From: Halospina sp040196175
Lineage (GTDB): Bacteria > Pseudomonadota > Gammaproteobacteria > Pseudomonadales > Oleiphilaceae
Direction: 5' to 3'
NCBI RefSeq assembly: GCF_040196175.1
Contig: NZ_JBEFNF010000001.1
Location: 1,116,001-1,180,000, forward strand
DNA: 64,000 nt
The translations under genes and the position numbers were made by a program. Shown here piece after piece: positions 42,190-52,163 of this stretch. Position 1 is the stretch's first letter; each line of letters begins with the position of its first letter. The notes under the pieces are model-generated. The model was not told the DNA's origin, ran no database searches, and saw only the letters and a list, made by a program, of their open reading frames with translations.

Positions 42190-44607
42190 TCAGTGGGTGT
42201 TCACCCGCTCACTGCCTTCGGCGTCATCATCGCGGCTTCCGGGATGCACCGGGCCGTCCTCCGGCAAAGGTTCCGGCTGGCGAGTGAGCGCAATATCGAG
42301 CACCTGATCAATCCATTCTACCGGACGAATCTCAAGCGATTCCTTGATATTATCCGGAATTTCCCTCAGATCGCGCATGTTCTCTTCCGGAATCACCACT
42401 GTCTTGATTCCGCCCCGATGAGCAGCAAGAAGCTTTTCCTTGAGGCCACCAATCATCAGAACCCGACCCCGGAGCGTTATCTCACCGGTCATTGCCACAT
42501 CGGCGCGTACCGGTATGCGGGTGAGCGCCGAGATCAGCGACGTGCACATGCCGATACCCGCGCTGGGCCCGTCCTTAGGTGTAGCACCTTCCGGCACGTG
42601 GATATGCAGATCCTGCTTATCCTGGAACTCCGAGGATAGCCCCAGCCCGGGAGAACGGCTCCGGACCACTGTCAGGGCCGCTTGTATGGACTCCTGCATG
42701 ACGTCACCGAGAGACCCTGTCTTAACCACCTTGCCTTTGCCGGGGGTCACCGCGCATTCAAGTGTCAGGAGCTCACCACCAACCTGGGTCCAAGCCAGCC
42801 CGGTTACCTGCCCGATCTGGTTCTCGTCCTCGGCCAAGCCGTACTTGTGGCGGCGTACGCCAGCATAGTGCTCAAGCGTCTCAGGCGTGACTTCCACCGC
42901 ATGACGCTCGCCGGCTTCCACATGCTCACGGACCACCTTGCGACAGATCTTCGCGATCTCACGCTCAAGATTGCGCACACCGGCCTCGCGGGTGTAATAC
43001 CGGATGACGGCAAGCAGGGTCTCTTCAGGCAGACTCAGTTCCTCTTCCTTCAACCCATTGCTCTTGAGTTGCTTGGGCAGCAGGTAGCGACGGGCGATAT
43101 TGACCTTCTCGTCTTCGGTGTAGCCCGGGATACGGATGACTTCCATCCGATCCAGAAGGGCATCCGGAATGTTCATGGAATTTGAGGTGCACACGAACAT
43201 GACGTCCGAAAGATCGTATTCAAGCTCCAGGTAATGATCGCTGAAGGTGTGGTTCTGCTCTGGGTCCAGAACCTCCAGGAGCGCTGAGGATGGATCCCCG
43301 CGGTGGTCCATGCCCATCTTGTCCACCTCGTCCAGCAGAAAGAGCGGGTTTTTAACCCCAACCTTGGACAGCCGCTGGATGATCTTGCCAGGCAACGCCC
43401 CGATATAGGTTCGTCGATGCCCCCGGATTTCCGCTTCGTCGCGAACACCCCCCAGTGCCATACGGGTATATTTACGATTGGTCGCCCGTGCAATGGATTG
43501 CCCCAGCGACGTCTTGCCAACCCCGGGCGGGCCTACCAGGCAGAGCACCGGCCCTTTAACCTTGCGCACCCGGCTCTGAACCGCCAGGTATTCAAGGATG
43601 CGCTCCTTGACCTCATCAAGACCGTAATGGTCTTCATCCAGAATGCGGCGGGCACGATCGATATCATGGCGTACACGACTGCGCTTTTTCCACGGAATGG
43701 ACAGCATCCAGTCAATGAACCCACGCACCACTGTCGCCTCAGCGGACATCGGCGACATCATCTTTAGCTTGTTGAGCTCCTGCTCCGTTTTTTCCCGGGC
43801 TTCTTTCGGCATGCCCGCAGACTCGATCTTCTGCTCCAGCTCCTCGAAGTCCTGGCCGCTGCCGTCCCCCAGCTGACCCATTTCCTTCTGGATGGCCTTC
43901 ATCTGCTCGTTCAGATAGTACTCACGCTGGCTGCGCTCCATCTGCTTCTTGACGCGACCTCGGATGCGCTTTTCCACCTCAATCAGATCAATCTCACTGT
44001 CGAGTTTGCCCAGCAGCTGTTCAATGCGCTGGCGCAGGTCCAGAGTTTCCAGAAGCTCCTGTTTTTCCGCCACCTTGAGTTCCAGATGGGACGCCATGGT
44101 GTCCGCCAGACGATCCAGCTCTTCAATCCCCTGGAGCGTTTTACTGACCTCATCGGGTACTTTCTTGGACATGCGCGCGAACTTTTCGAACTCTTCCATC
44201 AGAGTCCTGACAAAAACCTCTTCCTCGCGCGCTTCAACTCCGGTTTCCGGCAACTGGCGGCCACTGGCGGTCACGTACTGATCGTCACCGCCAACCTCAT
44301 CCAACGAGGCACGAGCGTGGCCCTCGACCAGCACCTTCACGGTGCCGTCAGGAAGTCTCAGCATCTGCAGCACGGTGGCGATGGTCCCGATGCCATAAAG
44401 ATCGGTCCGCCCGGGATCGTCAGTATCCGCATCCCTCTGGGCGACAAGCAGGATCTGCTTATCATTCTCCATGGCGGCTTCAAGGGCATTGATGGATTTC
44501 TCCCGCCCAACGAAGAGCGGAACCACCATGTGCGGAAACACTACCACGTCCCTTAGGGGCAGCATGGGGAATTCAAAAGGGGAATGGCCCTGGGGCTGCT
44601 CTGTCAT
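42190..44607 (-). CDS. lon: ATP-dependent protease Lon
   Basis: Lon degrades misfolded and selected regulatory proteins. The 805-residue protein has the N-terminal substrate-binding domain (PMLPLRDVVVFPHMVVPLF), an AAA+ module with Walker A GPPGVGKTS and a Walker B segment (PLFLLDEVDKMG), and a C-terminal protease domain with the catalytic serine in PKDGPSAGIGM and lysine in GGLKEKLLAAHR. E. coli Lon has 784 residues; the extra length is an acidic C-terminal tail. The ATG at 44607 follows AGAGG. A heat-shock-type promoter lies about 90 bases upstream. Confidence 0.97.
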   Translation of the reverse strand: MTEQPQGHSPFEFPMLPLRDVVVFPHMVVPLFVGREKSINALEAAMENDKQILLVAQRDADTDDPGRTDLYGIGTIATVLQMLRLPDGTVKVLVEGHARASLDEVGGDDQYVTASGRQLPETGVEAREEEVFVRTLMEEFEKFARMSKKVPDEVSKTLQGIEELDRLADTMASHLELKVAEKQELLETLDLRQRIEQLLGKLDSEIDLIEVEKRIRGRVKKQMERSQREYYLNEQMKAIQKEMGQLGDGSGQDFEELEQKIESAGMPKEAREKTEQELNKLKMMSPMSAEATVVRGFIDWMLSIPWKKRSRVRHDIDRARRILDEDHYGLDEVKERILEYLAVQSRVRKVKGPVLCLVGPPGVGKTSLGQSIARATNRKYTRMALGGVRDEAEIRGHRRTYIGALPGKIIQRLSKVGVKNPLFLLDEVDKMGMDHRGDPSSALLEVLDPEQNHTFSDHYLELEYDLSDVMFVCTSNSMNIPDALLDRMEVIRIPGYTEDEKVNIARRYLLPKQLKSNGLKEEELSLPEETLLAVIRYYTREAGVRNLEREIAKICRKVVREHVEAGERHAVEVTPETLEHYAGVRRHKYGLAEDENQIGQVTGLAWTQVGGELLTLECAVTPGKGKVVKTGSLGDVMQESIQAALTVVRSRSPGLGLSSEFQDKQDLHIHVPEGATPKDGPSAGIGMCTSLISALTRIPVRADVAMTGEITLRGRVLMIGGLKEKLLAAHRGGIKTVVIPEENMRDLREIPDNIKESLEIRPVEWIDQVLDIALTRQPEPLPEDGPVHPGSRDDDAEGSERVNTH

Positions 44608-44693
44608 GATCTGACCTCTGAACTGGGGATATGGGCGAAACACGAGGCCCGGAAAGCGGGGCACAGTCCCGTTTCGCTATTAACTCTATAGAC

Positions 44694-44721
44694 AATGGGG
44701 ATTAAGAGGGGCGGCTTCAAC
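44694..44721 (-). promoter_or_regulatory. Putative sigma-32 (RpoH) promoter of lon
   Basis: On the minus strand GTTGAA (44721-44716) and CCCCATT (44700-44694) are separated by 15 bases, matching the RpoH pattern CTTGAA and CCCCATNT. lon is a known heat-shock gene. The -35 element overlaps the hairpin after clpX. Confidence 0.65.
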
Positions 44722-44757
44722 CCGCCTGCCATCGGATGCTGGCAGACGAGCTGAAGC
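44714..44757 (-). terminator. Imperfect hairpin after clpX, overlapping the lon promoter
   Basis: An outer stem GCTTCA/TGAAGC and inner stem CTGCCA/TGGCAG separated by a 6-by-6 internal loop lie 14 bases after the clpX stop. No T run follows, so complete termination is doubtful; some read-through into lon is likely. Confidence 0.4.
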
Positions 44758-44770
44758 AGACTTGCTGGAA

Positions 44771-46054
44771 TCAGTCCTCCGGGACTGCGCGGGCGGTCTC
44801 ATTGTTGGTGTAGATCTTGATCGGGTCAGATTCCCCGTTGACCACGTTCTCATCAATAACAACCTTGCAGACATCCGGCTCGGAAGGAATCTCATACATG
44901 ATATCGAGCAGAATGCCTTCCATAATGGAGCGCAGGCCACGAGCACCTGTATTGCGCTCCATCGCCTTACGAGCGACCGCACGCAGCGCGTCTTCCCTAA
45001 AGTCGAGTTCCACGTCTTCGATCTCGAACAGCTGATGATACTGCTTAGTCAACGCATTTTTTGGCTGGGTCAGGATCTCGATCAACGCATCCTCATCCAG
45101 CTCCGTAAGCGTTGCCACAACCGGAAGACGACCGACGAACTCCGGGATCAGGCCATAGTTCACCAGATCCTCAGTCTGAATCATCTTGAGAATCTCGGAA
45201 GAGCTCTTGCCCTCGGACTCACTCACCACCTGAGCAGCAAATCCGATACTGGTCTTTTCGGACCGGTCTCGGATCACCTTGTCCAGGCCCGAGAAAGCGC
45301 CGCCGCAGATAAACAGCATGCCGGCCGTGTCCACCTGCAGGAACTCCTGCTGTGGATGCTTGCGGCCACCCTGGGGCGGTACCGACGCCACAGTGCCCTC
45401 GATCAGCTTAAGCAGTGCCTGCTGTACGCCTTCACCCGAAACGTCACGAGTAATGGAGGGGTTATCCGACTTGCGCGAGACTTTGTCAATCTCATCAATG
45501 TAGACAATGCCGCGCTGGGCCTTATCCACATCATAATCGCACTTCTGAAGGAGCTTCTGAATGATGTTCTCGACGTCCTCACCCACATAGCCGGCTTCGG
45601 TTAACGTGGTCGCATCCGCAATGGTGAACGGAACGTTCAGCATACGCGCCAGTGTCTCGGCCAGAAGCGTCTTACCACTACCGGTAGGCCCGATCAGCAG
45701 GATGTTACTCTTGCCAAGTTCAACTTCTGGCCGCTTTTCCCCAAAACGCAGGCGCTTATAGTGATTGTAAACGGCAACAGACAGTACCACTTTGGCACGA
45801 TCCTGCCCAATCACATACTCGTCCAGCGTCTCCTTGATCTCATTGGGAGATGGCAGCCGGTCGCTGGGCTCTTCCTCAGTGGTCTCCTGGATTTCCTCGC
45901 GGATAATGTCGTTACAAAGATCCACGCATTCATCACAGATGAACACCGAGGGGCCCGCGATCAGCTTGCGGACCTCATGCTGGCTCTTGCCGCAGAAGGA
46001 ACAGTACAGCAGCTTGCCGTTATCGTCGCCCCTGCCGCTACCTTTCTCTGCCAT
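44771..46054 (-). CDS. clpX: ClpX, ATP-dependent unfoldase of ClpXP
   Basis: ClpX recognises tagged substrates, unfolds them and feeds them to ClpP. The 427-residue protein has the N-terminal zinc domain with C18, C21, C40 and C43, the AAA+ Walker A GPTGSGKT, Walker B VYIDEIDKVSR, and a loop with the IGF-type ClpP-binding motif (SIGFAAQV). The start at 46054 follows AGAGGT. It lies between clpP and lon, the conserved order. Confidence 0.98.
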   Translation of the reverse strand: MAEKGSGRGDDNGKLLYCSFCGKSQHEVRKLIAGPSVFICDECVDLCNDIIREEIQETTEEEPSDRLPSPNEIKETLDEYVIGQDRAKVVLSVAVYNHYKRLRFGEKRPEVELGKSNILLIGPTGSGKTLLAETLARMLNVPFTIADATTLTEAGYVGEDVENIIQKLLQKCDYDVDKAQRGIVYIDEIDKVSRKSDNPSITRDVSGEGVQQALLKLIEGTVASVPPQGGRKHPQQEFLQVDTAGMLFICGGAFSGLDKVIRDRSEKTSIGFAAQVVSESEGKSSSEILKMIQTEDLVNYGLIPEFVGRLPVVATLTELDEDALIEILTQPKNALTKQYHQLFEIEDVELDFREDALRAVARKAMERNTGARGLRSIMEGILLDIMYEIPSEPDVCKVVIDENVVNGESDPIKIYTNNETARAVPED

Positions 46055-46138
46055 TGAATTACCTCTGTTCTGTTTCCGGCCGCTCTTCAATGACCTCGTG
46101 TTATGGTCGAGCGACCGGATTGGGGATTGATACCAGTA

Positions 46139-46774
<636 letters not shown>

Positions 46775-46862
46775 GGGTATTGTCGTCTCCCGGTTGTTGC
46801 CTGTTTGGCGGATTTCAGAACCCAATTGTAGACGAGCTGTCCGGGTTTTCACCCCCGGGATC

Positions 46863-48167
46863 TCACGCGCCCTGTTCAGGCGGCTTCACAGCGTCTTCAT
46901 ACTTGTACTTCTTCTGCTTGACCTTGGCATTTTCAAGGACGTAATCAACAACCTGATCCTCAAGGACCGAAGACTCAATCTGCTGCTTCTCCTCGGGATT
47001 GTTGTTGTAGTACTCGATCACTTCGTCCGGCTCCTGATAGGTCGAGGCGACTTCGCGGATCTTTTCATCAACCCGCTCACTATCCACCTCAAGTCCTGCG
47101 TCCTGGACCACCTGCTGGAAAATCAGGCCGGTTTTGATACGCCGCTGCGCCTGGTCCTGGAAGAGTTCGGAAGGCAGCTGTGACGGATCCATCTGGCCTC
47201 CGAACTGCTGGACCGCTTCCTGCTTCATGCGTTCGATCTCCTGATCGACCATGCTCTGCGGGACTTCCATCTCAGTCACTTCCAGCATACCGTCAATAAC
47301 CTGCTGCTTGATGCGGTTCTGGATGCCGTTCTTGAGCTCGCGCTCCATGTTCTTGCGCACTTCTTCGCGGAACGCTTCTTCGGTATCCGCTTCCACACCA
47401 AACTGCTCGAAAAATTCCTTATCGAGGGCTGGCAGCTGCGGTTCCTCAACCTTTTTGATGGTTACCTGGAACTGCGCCTGCTTACCCGCCAGTTCCTCGT
47501 TCTGATAATCCTCCGGGAAGGTTACGTCGAGCGTGTGTTCCTCACCGGTTTTAGCTCCGATCAGCTGATCCTCGAAATCCGCGATCATCTGGCTCTCACC
47601 CAGAGTCAGCTGCTGGTCTTCGCCGCTACCGCCTTCGAACGCCTCACCATCGATGGTGCCGGTGAAGTCAATGGTCATGGCATCTTTCTTCTTGGCCTTA
47701 CGCTTGACCTCTTTGAAGGTCGCCTGCTGGCGGCGCAGGTTATCGATCATCTTATTGATGTCTTTGTCCTGAACCTCGGACCAGGGCTTCTCAACATTGA
47801 TCTGAGTCAGATCACCAACCTCGGTTTCCGGCATAACCTCAAAAACGGCAACAAACTCGAAATCCTTGCCTTCTTCAACCGTCTTGGGCTCAAGCCGCGG
47901 CTGGCCGGCAGGCTGCACATCCTGCTCTTGGATGGCTTCCATCCAGGAATTACGCATTACTTCGCCGAGGACTTCCTGACGTACGCTCGGGCCAAAGCGT
48001 TGACGGAGCACTTTCATAGGGACCTTGCCCGGGCGGAAGCCGTTAAGACGGACCTGTTTCGCGGCTTCGCGCAGGCGCTGATCAACCTGCTGCTCAACTT
48101 CCTCCGCGGGCACGCCAATGGTCATGCGACGCTCAATGTTGGAGGTCGATTCAAGGGAGACTTGCAT
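46863..48167 (-). CDS. tig: Trigger factor, ribosome-associated chaperone
   Basis: Trigger factor binds nascent chains at the ribosome exit tunnel. The 434-residue protein has the ribosome-binding domain with the signature GFRPGKVPMKVLRQRFG at about residues 43-59, an FKBP-type isomerase domain (about 160-245, IDFTGTIDGEAFEGG) and a long helical C-terminal chaperone domain. Length matches E. coli (432). It has its own promoter after the tRNA cluster and precedes clpP. Confidence 0.98.
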   Translation of the reverse strand: MQVSLESTSNIERRMTIGVPAEEVEQQVDQRLREAAKQVRLNGFRPGKVPMKVLRQRFGPSVRQEVLGEVMRNSWMEAIQEQDVQPAGQPRLEPKTVEEGKDFEFVAVFEVMPETEVGDLTQINVEKPWSEVQDKDINKMIDNLRRQQATFKEVKRKAKKKDAMTIDFTGTIDGEAFEGGSGEDQQLTLGESQMIADFEDQLIGAKTGEEHTLDVTFPEDYQNEELAGKQAQFQVTIKKVEEPQLPALDKEFFEQFGVEADTEEAFREEVRKNMERELKNGIQNRIKQQVIDGMLEVTEMEVPQSMVDQEIERMKQEAVQQFGGQMDPSQLPSELFQDQAQRRIKTGLIFQQVVQDAGLEVDSERVDEKIREVASTYQEPDEVIEYYNNNPEEKQQIESSVLEDQVVDYVLENAKVKQKKYKYEDAVKPPEQGA

Positions 48168-48274
48168 GGAATATCCTCAGTTGTTGCCGTTCCGATTCAA
48201 TGTAAAGCCGGGGATCATAGAAATGTGAACGCGACTTGGCAAGGTCGCAGCTTTCGGGACGCTGATTCTATCAC

Positions 48275-48303
48275 GTTATAACCGCACAGTCCGAGAGGGT
48301 AAA
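48275..48303 (-). promoter_or_regulatory. Putative sigma-70 promoter of tig
   Basis: On the minus strand TTTACC (48303-48298) and TATAAC (48280-48275) are separated by 17 bases, just downstream of tRNA-Leu and about 108 bases before the tig ATG. Confidence 0.55.
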
Positions 48304-48323
48304 AATCCGGAAGAGAAAAGGGG

Positions 48324-48408
48324 TGGTGCGAAAGGAGAGACTCGAACTCTCACGGGTTGCCCCACTGGAACCTAAATCCAGCGCGTCTACCAGTTCCGCC
48401 ACTTTCGC
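48324..48408 (-). tRNA. tRNA-Leu(TAG)
   Basis: An 85-base class II tRNA with a long variable arm (TGGGGCAACCCG), acceptor stem GCGAAAG/CTTTCGC, encoded CCA and anticodon loop TTTAGGT giving TAG. Last member of the four-tRNA operon. Confidence 0.95.
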
Positions 48409-48446
48409 CCATAAAAGAGCTCAGCCTTGATGGCCGGAAAAGGAAA

Positions 48447-48523
48447 TGGGGTGGACGAAGGGGATCGAACCCTCGACCGCAGGAGTCACAATCCTGAGCT
48501 CTACCAACTGAGCTACGTCCACC
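48447..48523 (-). tRNA. tRNA-His(GTG)
   Basis: Anticodon loop TTGTGAC gives GTG. Acceptor stem GTGGACG/CGTCCAC, with discriminator C followed by CCA and an encoded G at position -1 (base 48523), as required for the histidine tRNA. Confidence 0.96.
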
Positions 48524-48584
48524 ACTGAAAAGCGCGACTTTAACGCACCTGAAGCACTTCACCAAACGCTGAACACCAGAAGGT

Positions 48585-48661
48585 TGGTGCGCCCGGTAGG
48601 ACTTGAACCTACGACCTACGGCTTAGAAGGCCGTTGCTCTATCCAGCTGAGCTACGGGCGC
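48585..48661 (-). tRNA. tRNA-Arg(TCT)
   Basis: A 77-base cloverleaf with acceptor stem GCGCCCG/CGGGCGC, encoded CCA and anticodon loop CTTCTAA giving TCT. Confidence 0.96.
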
Positions 48662-48702
48662 ATTCATCCGCCCACAACGGCCTGCCCGAGTGAGTGCTTA
48701 TA

Positions 48703-48779
48703 TGGTCGGGGTAGAGAGATTTGAACTCCCGACATCCTGCTCCCAAAGCAGGCGCGCTACCAGACTGCGCTATACCCCG
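48703..48779 (-). tRNA. tRNA-Pro(TGG)
   Basis: A 77-base cloverleaf with acceptor stem CGGGGTA/TACCCCG, encoded CCA and anticodon loop TTTGGGA giving TGG. First gene of the operon Pro-Arg-His-Leu, the order I recall from the matching Pseudomonas locus. Confidence 0.96.
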
Positions 48780-48820
48780 TAAAAACTCACCTACGCCGGC
48801 TCTCAGCGAAGTTGATGCGA

Positions 48821-48849
48821 ATCATACCGAGGCCGAGTGACAGCGTCAA
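48821..48849 (-). promoter_or_regulatory. Strong sigma-70 promoter of the tRNA operon
   Basis: On the minus strand TTGACG (48849-48844), a 17-base spacer and TATGAT (48826-48821) form a near-consensus promoter about 40 bases before tRNA-Pro, with the expected transcript start near 48814. Confidence 0.75.
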
Positions 48850-48854
48850 CACGA

Positions 48855-48883
48855 TTGGCGATGAAGTGTAAAACTGCGACAAT
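48855..48883 (+). promoter_or_regulatory. Putative promoter of folD
   Basis: TTGGCG at 48855-48860 and GACAAT at 48878-48883 are 17 bases apart, 37 bases before the folD start. It lies just beside the divergent tRNA promoter. Confidence 0.45.
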
Positions 48884-48919
48884 ATTGCGCTTTATGACCC
48901 ACCCTGACAAGGCCCCTGT

Positions 48920-49771
48920 ATGACAGCTCAGATCATCGACGGCAAGGCCATCGCATTGGAGGTTCGACAGACGATTGCGGAGAAAGTCAACCAGCGGATC
49001 AGCGAAGGGCGCCGCCCTCCTGGTCTGGGTGTTGTACTGGTCGGCAGCGATCCGGCTTCCAATCTCTATGTTAAGCGTAAGCGCGAAGCGTGTGACGCAG
49101 CAGGTCTCCATACTGAGGATCACCACCTTCCTGCGGAAACCACTCAGGAAGAACTGAACCAGATCGTGGACCGGATGAATGAAGACGCTGCCATTGACGG
49201 AATCCTCGTACAACTGCCGTTGCCCGCGCACATGAACGCGGACGAGATTCTGCTGCGCATCCGACCGGACAAAGATGTTGACGGCTTCCATCCCTACAAT
49301 ATTGGCCGCCTCACCCAGCGCAACCCGGAGATCCGCCCCTGCACTCCGGCCGGCATCATCCACCTTCTGGACTATATCGGCACGCCTTACAAAGGCCAGC
49401 ACGCCGTCATAGTGGGGGCCTCTAACATCGTCGGGCGCCCCCTCTCCATGGAACTGCTGCTCAAAGGCGCCACCGTCACCGTGGCCCACCGTTTCACCGG
49501 CGATCTACCGCGCTTTGTCGCTGACGCGGACCTGCTCATTGCCGCCGCCGGCAAGCCGGGTCTGGTGCATGGCGACTGGGTCAAGGAAGGCGCAACAGTG
49601 ATCGACGTGGGTATCAACCGCACCAATGAGGGCAGGCTGATCGGCGACGTGGAGCACGCTCCGGCGGCGGAACGGGCCGCCTGGATCACGCCCGTACCCG
49701 GCGGCGTGGGGCCCATGACCATCGCCATGCTGCTTCAGAACACCCTGGAAGCGGCGCAACGCCACGACTGA
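48920..49771 (+). CDS. folD: Methylenetetrahydrofolate dehydrogenase/cyclohydrolase FolD
   Basis: FolD interconverts methylene-, methenyl- and 10-formyl-tetrahydrofolate, supplying one-carbon units for purine and formyl-methionine synthesis. The 283-residue protein has LYVKRKREACDAAG with the catalytic lysine, VQLPLPAHMN, the NADP-binding GASNIVGRPLSMEL, and PGGVGPMTIAMLL near the end. E. coli FolD has 288 residues. It is divergent from the tRNA operon and faces glcB. Confidence 0.98.
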   Translation: MTAQIIDGKAIALEVRQTIAEKVNQRISEGRRPPGLGVVLVGSDPASNLYVKRKREACDAAGLHTEDHHLPAETTQEELNQIVDRMNEDAAIDGILVQLPLPAHMNADEILLRIRPDKDVDGFHPYNIGRLTQRNPEIRPCTPAGIIHLLDYIGTPYKGQHAVIVGASNIVGRPLSMELLLKGATVTVAHRFTGDLPRFVADADLLIAAAGKPGLVHGDWVKEGATVIDVGINRTNEGRLIGDVEHAPAAERAAWITPVPGGVGPMTIAMLLQNTLEAAQRHD

Positions 49772-49800
49772 GCCCCCGAGAAAACCTTCCCGCCGCACAA

Positions 49801-49823
49801 AGAAAACCCCGCCGAAGCGGGGT
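49801..49823 (-). terminator. Rho-independent terminator of glcB
   Basis: On the minus strand ACCCCGC and GCGGGGT form a 7-base-pair stem closed by a TTCG tetraloop, followed by TTTTCTTT. It starts 28 bases after the glcB stop. On the plus strand the T run is short, so it is weaker for folD. Confidence 0.85.
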
Positions 49824-49850
49824 CTTATGCCAGGCCGATCAGCTTTTGCC

Positions 49851-52031
49851 TCACTGACCGTATTTAGCCTTAGCCTTACGGCGGTAAGCGTGCAGCAGCG
49901 GCTCGGTATAGCCACAGGGCTGCTCACGGCCCTTAAAGATCAGGTCGCACGCTGCCTGGAAGGCCACGTTGCTCTCGAAATCATCCGACATCGGGATGTA
50001 ACTCGAGTCGCCCTCGTTCTGACGGTCCACAACCTTCGCCATACGCTTGAGCGTCTCCATTACCTGCTCTTCAGTGCAGATACCGTGGTAAAGCCAGTTG
50101 CAAAGCAGCTGGGAGGCAATCCGGAGTGTCGCGCGGTCCTCCATCAGGCCTACATCGTTAATGTCCGGGACCTTGGAGCAACCCACACCCTGCTCGATCC
50201 AGCGCACCACATAGCCGAGAATTCCCTGGGCGTTGTTGTCCAACTCCTGCTTGATCTCGTCATGACTGAGCGCGGACGGATCCTTCATCAGCGGCACGGT
50301 CAGGATATTGTCCAGGCTGGCACGCTCACGCTTGCTGAGGTCCTCCTGAACTGCCATCACATTGACCTGCTGGTAATGGATGGCATGGAGAGTCGCCGCC
50401 GTCGGTGATGGCACCCAGGCGGTGTTAGCACCCGCCTTTGGGTGACTGATCTTGGCGTCCATCATCGCGGCCAGCTTGTCCGGCATGGGCCACATGCCCT
50501 TGCCGATCTGGGCACGACCCTTGAGGCCGGTTTCCAGACCGATGTCTACGTTCCAGTCTTCGTAACTGGTCATCCAGGGTGCCTGTTTCATTTCGCCCTT
50601 CCGGATAACGGGACCGGCCTCCATACTGGTGTGGATCTCATCCCCGGTGCGGTCAAGGAAGCCGGTGTTGATAAAGATGACCCGGTCCTTCGCCTGGCGG
50701 ATGCACTCCTTGAGGTTGACCGTGGTACGGCGCTCCTCGTCCATCACGCCCACCTTCAGCGTGTTGCGCTTCATGCCGAGCGCGTCCTCGACACGACCGA
50801 AGAGCTCGTTGGTGAACGCAACTTCTTCTGGACCGTGCATCTTGGGCTTGACAATGTAAACACTGCCGGTGCGGCTGTTGCCCACACGATTGTTGCCCTT
50901 GATGTCATGGATAGCGATAAGGGAGGTAATCATGCCGTCCATGATGCCTTCGGGCACCTCATTGCCTTCTGAATCGAGAACGGCGTCGTTGGTCATCAGA
51001 TGGCCGACGTTGCGCACGAGCATCAGGCTGCGACCATGCAGGCTCAGCGCTTTGCCCTGGGCATCCAGGTACTCACGATCGGAAGCCATGCTCCGGGTCA
51101 CAGTCTTGCCGCCCTTGTCGAAGCTTTCCTCCAGATTGCCCTGCATCAGGCCCAGCCAGTTGCGATAAACGCCAGTTTTATCCTCGGCATCCACTGCCGC
51201 TACCGAGTCCTCGCAGTCCATGATGGTCGTCAGCGCGGACTCCATGGCCACGTCCTTCACGTGAGCTGCGTCATCCTTACCAATGGCATGACTCGCATCA
51301 ACCTGAATCTCCATGTGTACGCCGTTACGCACGAGCAGTACGCCATCCGGCTGGCTTTCGCTGCCCTTGTAGCCCACGAACTGAGCCGGGTCCTTAAGGA
51401 CCGCCTCACTGCCGTTGTTGAGTTTTACCTTCAACTGCGCGTTCTCAACACGGTAACCGGTAGCATCCGCGTGGCTGGCACTCTCAAGCGGGGCGGATTC
51501 GTCCAGAACCGCGCGGGCATAGGCGATGACCTTTGCGCCACGTACCGGGTTATAGCCCGGACCTTTGGTAGCACCGCCTTCCTCAGAGATGAGGTCGGAG
51601 CCATAGACGGCATCGTAGAGGCTGCCCCAGCGCGCATTGGCGGCGTTCAACGCAAAGCGTGCATTGGAGATGGGCACAACCAGCTGCGGACCGGCGACTT
51701 GGGCGATCTCTTTGTCCACATTCTCAGTCGTTGCAGTGAAATCCTCGCCCTCGGGCTTAAGGTAACCAATCTCCTTAAGGAAGGTCTTGTATTCGTTCAA
51801 GTCGATCGACTGGTCTTTGTTCTCGCGATACCAGTTGTCCAGCTTCTCCTGGAGTTCATCCCGAACTCTGAGAAGCTCGCGGTTACGCGGCGCCATGTCC
51901 ACGACAATGCGGCCAAACTCGTTCCAGAATTGCTCAACGTCGACACCAGTTCCTGGAATGGCTTCGTTATTAACAAAGTCGTACAGGATTCGGGCGACCT
52001 GCAGGCCACCTGCATTCACGCGTTCTGTCAT
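49851..52031 (-). CDS. glcB: Malate synthase G
   Basis: GlcB condenses glyoxylate with acetyl-CoA to malate, allowing growth on C2 compounds. The 726-residue protein matches the large G isoform (E. coli 723) rather than the smaller AceB. Readable segments are TIMDCEDSVAAVDAEDK, FINTGFLDRTGDEIHTSMEAG and GKGMWPMPDKLAAMM. The start at 52031 follows TTGAGG. A clear terminator closes it; no other glycolate or glyoxylate genes are nearby. Confidence 0.98.
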   Translation of the reverse strand: MTERVNAGGLQVARILYDFVNNEAIPGTGVDVEQFWNEFGRIVVDMAPRNRELLRVRDELQEKLDNWYRENKDQSIDLNEYKTFLKEIGYLKPEGEDFTATTENVDKEIAQVAGPQLVVPISNARFALNAANARWGSLYDAVYGSDLISEEGGATKGPGYNPVRGAKVIAYARAVLDESAPLESASHADATGYRVENAQLKVKLNNGSEAVLKDPAQFVGYKGSESQPDGVLLVRNGVHMEIQVDASHAIGKDDAAHVKDVAMESALTTIMDCEDSVAAVDAEDKTGVYRNWLGLMQGNLEESFDKGGKTVTRSMASDREYLDAQGKALSLHGRSLMLVRNVGHLMTNDAVLDSEGNEVPEGIMDGMITSLIAIHDIKGNNRVGNSRTGSVYIVKPKMHGPEEVAFTNELFGRVEDALGMKRNTLKVGVMDEERRTTVNLKECIRQAKDRVIFINTGFLDRTGDEIHTSMEAGPVIRKGEMKQAPWMTSYEDWNVDIGLETGLKGRAQIGKGMWPMPDKLAAMMDAKISHPKAGANTAWVPSPTAATLHAIHYQQVNVMAVQEDLSKRERASLDNILTVPLMKDPSALSHDEIKQELDNNAQGILGYVVRWIEQGVGCSKVPDINDVGLMEDRATLRIASQLLCNWLYHGICTEEQVMETLKRMAKVVDRQNEGDSSYIPMSDDFESNVAFQAACDLIFKGREQPCGYTEPLLHAYRRKAKAKYGQ

Positions 52032-52078
52032 CTTTTTGCCTCAAGCTGCTGTTTTTAATAGGTTTAATGCATAAGATT

Positions 52079-52104
52079 GCCGGCCACAAACGGGTATGGC
52101 CGGC
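52079..52104 (-). terminator. Hairpin between cysS and glcB
   Basis: GCCGGCCA and TGGCCGGC form an 8-base-pair stem around a 10-base loop, 60 bases after the cysS stop. The T run is poor (AATCTTAT), so it is a likely but weak terminator for cysS. Confidence 0.5.
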
Positions 52105-52163
52105 AGTCGCGGATCCAACGTGGCGATATTCTAAGCCAAACCCGCCGCGAAAGGACAGGCGCC

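Noticed and set aside
42190..44664. Upstream extension of lon by 19 codons
   Set aside because: The extension has no family match, and the ATG at 44607 follows a ribosome site and begins with the expected sequence.
49827..52058. Several plus-strand open frames opposite glcB
   Set aside because: All antisense to malate synthase G with no domain; the glcB frame is intact and conserved.
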